From a virus, in the IMG/VR virus record IMGVR_UViG_3300045003_000247, positions 1-21,872 of that record: a DNA stretch of 21,872 nt. One strand, written 5' to 3'. Shown here piece by piece: positions 13,955 through 18,974 of the stretch. Each line of letters opens with the position of its first letter. The stretch's first letter is position 1. The notes under the pieces were generated by a model. That model was not told where the DNA came from, searched no databases, and worked only from the letters and a program-made list of their open reading frames with translations. Made by a program: the position numbers and the translations under genes.

Positions 13955-13965
13955 GCTACGAACAG

Positions 13966-14442
13966 TTACTTCTTGCTGGCCTGCTCTTCGCGTCTAACCT
14001 CTTCGGCCTCCAGTTTGGCGATGCGTGCGAAATTGGTAGCGCGTTCTTCTGCGGTCTGCCAGCCTTCGTGCAGGCCAGCAATAAGCGTCCAATCGTCACC
14101 CGCGATGCTGCGCATCTTGACTCGGCTCAAGCCAAGGAAAGTGCGCTCCGGTGCACCCGCGAAGCACAGCGGGTTTCCGTCGTTCGGCTCGGTCAAAAGC
14201 CAGTCAGCCAACTGCTTGACCGCCTTCGACGTAGCGTCTTGATACGCCTCAACGATCTCGACGCTCGGCTTGTACATCTCCAACGCGTCTGTCCAGTCGG
14301 CGTGCGTGAGGTTTTTTTCCTCGCGGCCATTGACCCAATCGACTTGCAGGCCAAGTGCCTTGCACAGAATCTCGATCTCGCCGCAGATTGCCGACTTGCC
14401 AGAGCCGACCGGACCCGAAACCGTGACAGTGACTTTGTTCAA
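13966..14442 (-). CDS. P-loop nucleotide-binding protein, kinase-like, 158 aa
   Basis: Residues 4-22 read VTVTVSGPVGSGKSAICGE with a Walker A motif G10-PVGSG-K16-S17. The strand VDWVNGREEKNL (about residue 34) is followed by a helical body and a charged C-terminus (RIAKLEAEEVRREEQASKK). This small P-loop plan resembles adenylate/nucleotide kinase-type proteins of phages; no clear Walker B is assigned and the substrate is unknown. The start codon is TTG at 14442, preceded by AGGAGA. Confidence 0.65.
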   Translation of the reverse strand: MNKVTVTVSGPVGSGKSAICGEIEILCKALGLQVDWVNGREEKNLTHADWTDALEMYKPSVEIVEAYQDATSKAVKQLADWLLTEPNDGNPLCFAGAPERTFLGLSRVKMRSIAGDDWTLIAGLHEGWQTAEERATNFARIAKLEAEEVRREEQASKK

Positions 14443-14542
14443 TCCATCTCTCCTAGAATCCGTTTCGCGTTATCAGTTGCTCTGTGCTGCCTCGAAAACG
14501 TCCGGCCTAACCCGCAGACCGCCGAGGCGGTTTCGACCTGTT

Positions 14543-14558
14543 GCCCGCCGTAGCGGGC
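14543..14558. repeat. Hairpin, partial copy of a repeated intergenic element
   Basis: GCCCGC-CGTA-GCGGGC followed by GCGGTTGGTCA parallels the two copies at 14807-14831 and 14986-15010. A second hairpin, ACCGCC-GA-GGCGGT, lies just before it. This 124-base gap before the TTG start at 14442 has no convincing gene. Confidence 0.45.
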
Positions 14559-14566
14559 GCGGTTGG

Positions 14567-14806
14567 TCAATAGGCGGCGCGCGACACGATCTCGCGCAGC
14601 AGGCCGCGGTCGTGCTCCGTCATGTTCTCGATGGCGCGCTCGCATGCCTGGGTGACGCGCTCCATCGCCGCGACTTGGCTGACGTTCGGCAGGTTCATGC
14701 TGGCGTAGTCCCAATCCTTCAGCCGCTCGGTAATCTCGGCCCGGTCGCCGGGCGTCAGGCGCGCGATGTACGCGAACAGGATGCGGGCGTGGTCGGCGGT
14801 CTGCAT
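14567..14806 (-). CDS. Small helical protein, 79 aa
   Basis: ATG at 14806 has AGGAGA upstream. The whole protein looks helical (ADHARILFAYIARLTPGDRA, ITERLKDWDYASMN, ERVTQACERAIENMTEHDR). No domain is recognised. Its ribosome-binding site lies inside one copy of the repeated 25-base intergenic element. Confidence 0.65.
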   Translation of the reverse strand: MQTADHARILFAYIARLTPGDRAEITERLKDWDYASMNLPNVSQVAAMERVTQACERAIENMTEHDRGLLREIVSRAAY

Positions 14807-14831
14807 GTCTTTCTCCTGTAGCGGGAGCGGT
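14807..14831 (-). repeat. 25-base intergenic repeat with RBS hairpin, copy 1
   Basis: Identical to 14986-15010. On the minus strand it contains CTCCCG-CTA-CAGGAG, a stem that would pair with the AGGAGA ribosome-binding site of the gene starting at 14806. Confidence 0.7.
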
Positions 14832-14834
14832 TGG

Positions 14835-14984
14835 TCAGCGGCGATTCACGGAAAATTCTTCGGACTCGCCGATGTCATACCGGCATAGAGCGGCCATGCG
14901 CGCATCGTCCTCGTTGGTTGCCTGCACGGTGCCGATGTGGCGAGATACACCGTCGCGATATACATAAACGTCCCAAGTGCTCAT
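14835..14984 (-). CDS. Small phage protein, 49 aa
   Basis: ATG at 14984 with AGGAGA upstream gives MSTWDVYVYRDGVSRHIGTV, then QATNEDDARMAALCRYDIGE. This is a strand-strand-helix unit with the plan seen in the 70-residue protein at 3841-4053, so the two may be distant relatives. Function unknown. Confidence 0.65.
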   Translation of the reverse strand: MSTWDVYVYRDGVSRHIGTVQATNEDDARMAALCRYDIGESEEFSVNRR

Positions 14985-14985
14985 C

Positions 14986-15010
14986 GTCTTTCTCCTGTAG
15001 CGGGAGCGGT
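14986..15010 (-). repeat. 25-base intergenic repeat with RBS hairpin, copy 2
   Basis: Identical to 14807-14831. It places the same potential RBS-masking hairpin before the gene starting at 14984. Confidence 0.7.
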
Positions 15011-15012
15011 GG

Positions 15013-15246
15013 TTAGGCTGAGACGCACGGAATCCAGGTGGAACAAACCAGCGTGCCGGATTCGACGCTGTCGCGGATAAGTCTCTTGCGCTCGAATTCA
15101 CTGATGGGGAATGCCACCATGCAGCACAGACGACCGTGCCAGCCGCGATTATCGCCATCCCATTGATGCATCGCGTAGCCGCCCGACTTGAACAGTTCCA
15201 GGCGGAATCCATTGGCACCGAACATTTTGATAACGTCCATCGTCAT
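15013..15246 (-). CDS. Small hypothetical protein, 77 aa
   Basis: The ATG at 15246 overlaps the upstream stop (ATGA); a second Met is at 15240. The protein opens MTMDVIKMFGANGFRLELFK and continues GGYAMHQWDGDNRGWHGRLC and SVESGTLVCSTWIPC. Four Cys and many aromatic residues suggest a compact fold. No domain is recognised. Confidence 0.65.
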   Translation of the reverse strand: MTMDVIKMFGANGFRLELFKSGGYAMHQWDGDNRGWHGRLCCMVAFPISEFERKRLIRDSVESGTLVCSTWIPCVSA

Positions 15247-15407
15247 TCCCCTTCGTCATTAGTACTGCTACTCACCCCAACAACTCCACCGCCCTCTCCC
15301 TTGCCGAACACCGCGTCATACGCTTGATCGATCGTCATGCCTTTTGCAACATGGGCGAGGATTGCGGCGCTGATCTGTGCGTTCTTCATGCCCTGTTGCG
15401 TGTTCAT
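15243..15407 (-). CDS. First gene of the leftward operon, small protein, 54 aa
   Basis: ATG at 15407 has GGAG 6 bases upstream. A longer frame from 15470 is ruled out because that ATG lies in the PL -10 region. The protein opens MNTQQGMKNAQISAAILAHV, then AKGMTIDQAYDAVFGKGE, a short helical unit, and ends with a Gly/Ser-rich tail. As the first gene from PL it holds the position of lambda N, but it has no arginine-rich RNA-binding motif, so an antiterminator role is not supported. Confidence 0.6.
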   Translation of the reverse strand: MNTQQGMKNAQISAAILAHVAKGMTIDQAYDAVFGKGEGGGVVGVSSSTNDEGE

Positions 15408-15460
15408 GACTATCTCCAGTTCGGTGTGGGTGGGTGTAGGTGTGTGCTGCGTTGAGATGA

Positions 15461-15489
15461 ACAATAGCAAATGCTCTCTCTTAATGCAA
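15461..15489 (-). promoter_or_regulatory. PL, leftward early promoter
   Basis: On the minus strand TTGCAT (15489-15484) and TATTGT (15466-15461) are 17 bases apart. The expected transcription start is near 15454, giving a leader of about 47 bases. The leader is rich in C and A and poor in G. The -10 region is part of a 17-base block identical to the one at PR. Confidence 0.7.
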
Positions 15490-15498
15490 GCAAAAGCT
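15466..15498. promoter_or_regulatory. Left operators
   Basis: AGCA-AA-TGCT (15466-15475) and the weaker AGCA-AA-AGCT (15489-15498) lie 23 bases apart centre to centre over PL. The half-site AGCA/TGCT is the same as in the four sites between the repressor and cro genes, so they are the likely left operators of the repressor and Cro. Confidence 0.65.
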
Positions 15499-15551
15499 AT
15501 CGCGCGAGCAAACTTTTTTGTTGCTGCCCGCGCCGGTCTGCGCGAAGACGC

Positions 15552-15570
15552 AAAAAGCCCGCTCGCGGGC
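15552..15570 (-). terminator. Rho-independent terminator, leftward
   Basis: On the minus strand a GC-rich hairpin (GCCCG/CGGGC with a CGAG loop) is followed by TTTTT. It lies just upstream of PL and would stop transcripts from the repressor/DUF3800 unit before they enter the leftward operon. Confidence 0.7.
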
Positions 15571-15608
15571 GGGCGTCGGTTATGCTGGCGAACTAGGAGG
15601 AGCTGACC

Positions 15609-15842
15609 ATGACCCGCGAAATGGCTCTCGCGCTGATGCGCTCAATGTCTAGGGACGACGATTTGGAGCCCGCGCAGGCGCTACTGGACCTGCTCGAGGT
15701 GCTCGCGCGAACGCACGAGACGATGGATAACGATGACTGGGAGAAGATTGCCATCGTGGGCGCGCTGCTGTGGCGAACCGAGATGGGCGACATCGAAGCT
15801 CAGGGCGAGTTCGAGATGCTTATGCGGCGGGTGCGGAAATAG
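15609..15842 (+). CDS. Small acidic helical protein in the immunity region, 77 aa
   Basis: A very strong site (AGGAGGAGC) lies before ATG 15609. The protein is almost all helix (MTREMALALMRSMSRDDDLE, LLDLLEVLARTHETMDNDDW, GEFEMLMRRVRK). It is a one-gene rightward unit with its own terminator at 15929-15963 and is convergent to DUF3800. A possible -10 (TATGCT, 15581-15586) lacks a clear -35. The isolated unit within the immunity region suggests a lysogeny-expressed accessory gene. Function unknown. Confidence 0.7.
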   Translation: MTREMALALMRSMSRDDDLEPAQALLDLLEVLARTHETMDNDDWEKIAIVGALLWRTEMGDIEAQGEFEMLMRRVRK

Positions 15843-15928
15843 GGCCATCATCCGCGCCAGATTGCCTTGCCATATTGCCGGGACACGAATAGAATTCTCT
15901 TAAGGGCTGGGGATTCTCGGCCGGCGAG

Positions 15929-15963
15929 GGCTTCCGGCGCTATGTCGGAGGCCTTTGCTTTTT
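15929..15963 (+). terminator. Rho-independent terminator, rightward
   Basis: GGCTTCCG (15929-15936), a 9-base loop and CGGAGGCC (15946-15953) form an 8-bp stem with one G-U pair. TTTGCTTTTT follows. It closes the 15609-15842 unit and ends right at the stop codon of the convergent DUF3800 gene. Confidence 0.8.
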
Positions 15964-16744
15964 ATGGCGGGAAAACTTTTAGACCCCACCCTTCCGCATA
16001 GCCCCTCACTTTGACGAACTTGGCCTTGAGCAGGTCAAACGCTCGATTGGGTTGATCCGGACGAATCACTGACATCCCTACTGGCCTGGCTACCAGGTCA
16101 GCAAGTTGCAGCCCGGATGAATTGGACTGCTTGTTGGCAAACACAATATCGAAGGCGAATTTTTCGTGATTGTAGTTTCCGCCGTCGCAGATGCGCCGAA
16201 ACTCCAGCTCTAGCTCATCGTCTTCGCTTCTTCCTCGTTGCTCCACGATAAGATGCACGCGGGGATGTGGCGTTTTGCCCCAATCGCCCTGCTGTCTGAG
16301 ATACGCGCAGACTCGTTCCAGCCCATACTGGAGCGCCAAGAAATAGGGATTCGCTGGATTGCGATAGCGCGCCTGCAATCGGTCCTTCCGAATGACTGTC
16401 GCCACGAGTGCAAATGGTGCATCTGCCATGATCGACGACAGTTCCCCCAAGAAACCCGCCTTCAGTTCCTTTGTCTTGAGGAACGAGAATGGGCCAAGAT
16501 CTCGCCTGATTTCTCGCTCGTGGAGGATTACCTGATCGTGCCCGAAGTGGCTGAACTTGAAGCCCTGAATCGCCGGCACGATCTGGCTGAGATATTGATC
16601 CTTCCTGACGATGAGGAAAGCGAGCACAAGCAGCGGGAAGTCTGGGTCGATACGGCCCATCGCCGGGCTGCCGCTTTCGTCGACGAAGACAAGATAGTCG
16701 CTGAATGTCTTTGCCGAAAGCGCCGGTTCGTGCGGTTGACTCAA
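15962..16744 (-). CDS. DUF3800 protein behind the repressor, 260 aa
   Basis: The start is TTG at 16744, two bases after the repressor stop. It gives MSQPHEPALSAKTFSDYLVF, then the DUF3800 hallmark VDESG (D22, E23). Further acidic positions follow: E76 in ILHERE, E168 in LIVEQRGR, and D216 in QLADLVARP. Proteins of this family are predicted to have an RNase H-like fold with metal-bound acidic residues, but their biochemical role is not established. All the key acidic positions seem present and the length is normal. It is cotranscribed with the repressor and so likely made in the lysogen. Confidence 0.85.
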   Translation of the reverse strand: MSQPHEPALSAKTFSDYLVFVDESGSPAMGRIDPDFPLLVLAFLIVRKDQYLSQIVPAIQGFKFSHFGHDQVILHEREIRRDLGPFSFLKTKELKAGFLGELSSIMADAPFALVATVIRKDRLQARYRNPANPYFLALQYGLERVCAYLRQQGDWGKTPHPRVHLIVEQRGRSEDDELELEFRRICDGGNYNHEKFAFDIVFANKQSNSSGLQLADLVARPVGMSVIRPDQPNRAFDLLKAKFVKVRGYAEGWGLKVFPP

Positions 16745-16746
16745 TG

Positions 16747-17541
16747 TCAGTTCCCACCAGCCATCGCCGAGCCTGAGCGGTAGATCACCTCCCCCACGAT
16801 CTTGACCAGTGCCATGCTCTCGGCTGGCACTTCCCGATCTGGGTACCGGCCGTTGTATGAGTGCAATACGATGCCGCCGCCCACCTGTTTGAATATCTGC
16901 TTTACCAGCGGCTCGTCCTCGAAGTAGATCGCGTACACCTTCCCGTCCCGCACGTGTACCCGGGTCGAGTCGATCATCATCATGTCGCGGTTGAACAAGA
17001 ACGGCTCCATGCTGTCGCCGCGAACCGTCAGCAGCTTGCAGTCCTTGGGCTTCGATCCGAGCGCCTTGAAGAAGCCGACGTCGAACGGCAGCGCTTTCTT
17101 TTCCCGCACTTCCCACTGAATCAAGCCTGTCCCCGCCGAGAAATGGTAGTCATAGCGGTCGATCCAGACTCGATTGTCGTCGGGCTCGAGATCTTCAGGC
17201 CGCTCCCATGCGACGACGTTACCCTTGTCGTCTGGAAGCAAACGCTTAATAAGCGCGTCGTCTTGGCTTGTGTCCGATGCACCAACATCGGGCGAAGTGT
17301 GCTTTCCGATCGCGAACCCTGAGTCGAAGTACATGGACGGCAGCCCAAGTTCTTCCTCGAGACGGCGCGCCGCCCTTTCACCGAAAGATTGCCCCTCCCG
17401 GTAGTTCGGATTCAGCACCTGCCGCAGCCGAGCCGCATCTTGATTGTGAATGCGCGAGAAGGCGGCAACGTTCCCCTTCGCTGCCTTGTCGGCCTCGATC
17501 AGGGCGCGCAAGCGCTGACGGCGGTACTCATGAATATCCAT
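16747..17541 (-). CDS. Phage repressor, LexA/CI-like S24 peptidase, 264 aa
   Basis: Residues 1-70 hold the DNA-binding part (IHEYRRQRLRALIEADK, a helical segment QDAARLRQVLNP). The C-terminal half is an S24 self-cleaving domain: cleavage site A136-G137 in HFSAGTG, catalytic Ser177 in VRGDSMEP and Lys214 in PLVKQIF. RecA-stimulated self-cleavage would induce the prophage on DNA damage. The start at 17541 (MDIHEYRRQR) has no ribosome-binding site but lies 6 bases after a -10-like TCTAAT. It is divergent from cro across the operator region. Confidence 0.9.
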   Translation of the reverse strand: MDIHEYRRQRLRALIEADKAAKGNVAAFSRIHNQDAARLRQVLNPNYREGQSFGERAARRLEEELGLPSMYFDSGFAIGKHTSPDVGASDTSQDDALIKRLLPDDKGNVVAWERPEDLEPDDNRVWIDRYDYHFSAGTGLIQWEVREKKALPFDVGFFKALGSKPKDCKLLTVRGDSMEPFLFNRDMMMIDSTRVHVRDGKVYAIYFEDEPLVKQIFKQVGGGIVLHSYNGRYPDREVPAESMALVKIVGEVIYRSGSAMAGGN

Positions 17542-17547
17542 GGCGCA

Positions 17548-17553
17548 ATTAGA
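17548..17553 (-). promoter_or_regulatory. Candidate PRM -10 for the repressor
   Basis: TCTAAT on the minus strand, 6 bases before the A of the repressor ATG. No good -35 is visible 17 bases upstream, as expected of a promoter that needs activation by repressor bound at a neighbouring operator. The transcription start would be at the ATG itself, giving a leaderless mRNA. Confidence 0.45.
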
Positions 17554-17563
17554 CCCGAAAACT

Positions 17564-17632
17564 AGCATTTGCTGTGTTCGCATTCGCTATTGTTTCGCAA
17601 GCACATGCTTGCTCTTTTCGAAAGCATTTGCT
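17564..17632. promoter_or_regulatory. Right operator cluster, four sites
   Basis: Sites: AGCATTTGCT (17564-17573), CGCATTCGCT (17579-17588), AAGCACATGCTT (17599-17610) and AGCATTTGCT (17623-17632). The last three are spaced exactly 22 bases centre to centre, about two helix turns. They cover the -35/-10 of PR and lie behind the repressor start. They match the left operators. The layout is like the three-site OR of lambda. Confidence 0.7.
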
Positions 17633-17637
17633 ATTGT
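17609..17637 (+). promoter_or_regulatory. PR, rightward early promoter
   Basis: TTGCTC (17609-17614) and TATTGT (17632-17637) are 17 bases apart. The predicted transcription start is near 17644, the A of the cro ATG. The -10 is part of the 17-base AGCATTTGCTATTGTTC block (17623-17639) shared with PL. Confidence 0.75.
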
Positions 17638-17643
17638 TCTCGC

Positions 17644-17970
17644 ATGGACATTTTTCATGCGTACTTCAAGGGCCTCCCGAAAGCTGAGCGCGAATCGTTC
17701 GCCGATCAGGTCGGCACGTCTGTCGCCTACCTCTGGCAAATCATCTACGGACAGCGCCGGTGTAGCGAGTCCATGGCAATCGAAATCGAGAAAGCTTCCG
17801 GGCGCGCGGTTCGGGTCGAGGATCTTCGGCCCGACGTCGACTGGGCGTACATACGCGAGTCGGCACGCTCGATAGCTGAAAGCCCCAACGGTATCACCGA
17901 ACGTGCTGCGGCAAGCGACGACACCCAACCTCCCGCAGGTGGATCGACGGATGACGGAGATGGTTCTTAG
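17644..17970 (+). CDS. Cro-like regulator, YdaS-type helix-turn-helix, 108 aa
   Basis: The start at 17644 (MDIFHAYFKGLPKAERESFA) is set by PR; upstream in-frame starts would lie inside the promoter. The helix-turn-helix is at about residues 18-45 (ADQVGTSVAYLWQIIYGQR). It is followed by SMAIEIEKASGRAVRVEDLR, the usual C-cap of YdaS/Cro proteins in which the recognition helix is followed by an LRPD motif. The tail is acidic and disordered. As the first gene from PR, diverging from the repressor, it would bind the shared operators and limit repressor synthesis. Confidence 0.85.
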   Translation: MDIFHAYFKGLPKAERESFADQVGTSVAYLWQIIYGQRRCSESMAIEIEKASGRAVRVEDLRPDVDWAYIRESARSIAESPNGITERAAASDDTQPPAGGSTDDGDGS

Positions 17971-18002
17971 GTTTGTGAGTGGCAATTTGTAGTCCTAAAA
18001 GA

Positions 18003-18026
18003 GGCGCCCTTGTGGCGCCATCATTT
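18003..18026 (+). terminator. Hairpin in the tR1 position
   Basis: GGCGCC, loop CTTGT, GGCGCC, then ATCATTT. It lies between cro and the next gene, where lambda has the conditional terminator tR1. The T-tract is poor, so termination would be partial. Confidence 0.5.
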
Positions 18027-18083
18027 GACCCCTTGTCCTACCGGAATCTCAACAAGAATCAACAGGAACATCAAGGCGAAACG

Positions 18084-18494
18084 ATGAATTCTCTCTATGA
18101 CAAGGTCCAGGAAGTCCTTCCAATCCTGACCACCATTCCCGGCCCGCGGATGCTGGACGAGGCGCTCATCGAGTCTTGCAGGGACTACACGGACGCCGTC
18201 CGGCTCTGCCTGGACAAGCGCATCCGCAAAATGCAGGAGGGCGAAATTGCCGCGTACTTGGGGTTCAAGAACCGAGCCCAGCTTGCCAAGGTCAAGATGA
18301 ACCTTGCCAAGCTCTCTAGCGAGCAAGAAGTACTGCTGCAGCACCTCTGTTCCAACTGGGCTATCAAGCAGTTCCGCGCCATGGAAGAAGCGAAGTTCGT
18401 GCAACTGCTCGAGACGAACGACTCCATGGAAGCAATCATCGCCCGCAAAGTCGCAGAACAACTGGCCGCAATGGGTCATGTGAGGGCCGCGTGA
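18084..18494 (+). CDS. Regulator-like protein in the cII position, 136 aa
   Basis: ATG at 18084 has AAGGCGA upstream. The middle (EGEIAAYLGFKNRAQLAKVK) looks like a helix-turn-helix, preceded by a helical basic stretch (LCLDKRIRKMQ). The C-terminal part is helical (EEAKFVQLLETND, then IARKVAEQLAAMG). By place it corresponds to lambda CII or a similar lysis/lysogeny regulator, but the sequence is not a recognisable CII. The stop overlaps the next start (GTGA). Confidence 0.6.
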   Translation: MNSLYDKVQEVLPILTTIPGPRMLDEALIESCRDYTDAVRLCLDKRIRKMQEGEIAAYLGFKNRAQLAKVKMNLAKLSSEQEVLLQHLCSNWAIKQFRAMEEAKFVQLLETNDSMEAIIARKVAEQLAAMGHVRAA

Positions 18495-18676
18495 ATCCGC
18501 AATCCATCTTCGCCGGCCCCGCTCTCGTCGTCATCGACGCCGAGCGCAAGACCTACGCGCGCTACTTCGGCCGCAAGCACACGATGACCGTCCAGGGCGA
18601 GGAGGCGCTGTCGCCCGAAGAGGTCGAGATGTTTCGCGCCAATCCGTTCAAGTTCATGGGCATGGAGACAGCATGA
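18491..18676 (+). CDS. Small hypothetical protein, 61 aa
   Basis: The start is GTG at 18491, overlapping the upstream TGA. The protein opens MNPQSIFAGPALVVIDAERK and continues TYARYFGRKHTMTVQGEEAL and VEMFRANPFKFMGM. It is a short alpha/beta protein of unknown function, coupled to both neighbours. Confidence 0.65.
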   Translation: MNPQSIFAGPALVVIDAERKTYARYFGRKHTMTVQGEEALSPEEVEMFRANPFKFMGMETA

Positions 18677-18762
18677 ACACCCTCCTCATCGACACCATCG
18701 CGTGGCTTGTCGTGCTCGCCCTGCTCATCAGGTTTCTGGTGCGGGCTGGGAGAGGCAAATGA
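18673..18762 (+). CDS. Tiny membrane protein, 29 aa
   Basis: The ATG at 18673 overlaps the upstream stop and its own TGA overlaps the next ATG (18759). The protein opens MNTLLIDTIAWLVVLALLIR, a single membrane span, with a basic tail (FLVRAGRGK). The tight coupling on both sides supports translation. Function unknown. Confidence 0.6.
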   Translation: MNTLLIDTIAWLVVLALLIRFLVRAGRGK

Positions 18763-18953
18763 AGCTCCGCGCTACCTATGAGACGCAAACCTACATCACC
18801 CGGGATGGCTATTTCGCCATTCACCAGGTCGATCAGCTTGGCGAGGAGAGCGTCGTTTGTCTCTCGCCCGATCAGATGCGATTGCTCGTTCTGAACATGC
18901 AGAAGGAACTCGAGGACACCAGTTGGTGGGCTGATGCCATTGAGGAAGAGTAG
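18759..18953 (+). CDS. Small hypothetical protein, 64 aa
   Basis: The ATG at 18759 (MKLRATYETQTYITRDGYFA) is set by the ATGA overlap. The N-terminal half is beta-rich (IHQVDQLGEESVVCLSPDQ); the second half is a helix (MRLLVLNMQKELEDTSWWAD) with an acidic end. No domain is recognised. Confidence 0.65.
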   Translation: MKLRATYETQTYITRDGYFAIHQVDQLGEESVVCLSPDQMRLLVLNMQKELEDTSWWADAIEEE

Positions 18954-18974
18954 CAGGCCTTACGTGGAGCAACT

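Larger units (their letters stand above)
13477..13965. other. 490-base stretch without a confident gene
   Basis: No frame here has both a good start and a convincing ribosome-binding site. On the minus strand two open frames read fluently: 13909-13754 (see separate entry) and 13726-13532 (64 codons, no ATG or GTG start). A frameshifted or decayed gene is possible. Hairpins occur at 13502-13519 (CCCGCAA/TTGCGGG) and 13934-13954 (GAGAAGCG/CGCTTCTC). The opposite plus-strand frame is open across most of the region but lacks a ribosome-binding site. Confidence 0.4.

Noticed and set aside
14439-14570. 43-codon leftward frame from a TTG at 14570 with TTGA overlaps at both ends
   Set aside because: The overlaps are suggestive, but there is no ribosome-binding site and the frame is occupied by two hairpins. 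It is more likely intergenic.
15243-15407. N-like antiterminator in the first PL gene
   Set aside because: No arginine-rich motif and no boxB-like hairpin in the leader.
15408-15470. Longer start (ATG 15470) for the first leftward gene
   Set aside because: That ATG is inside the predicted PL -10 region, upstream of the expected transcription start, while 15407 has a good ribosome-binding site.
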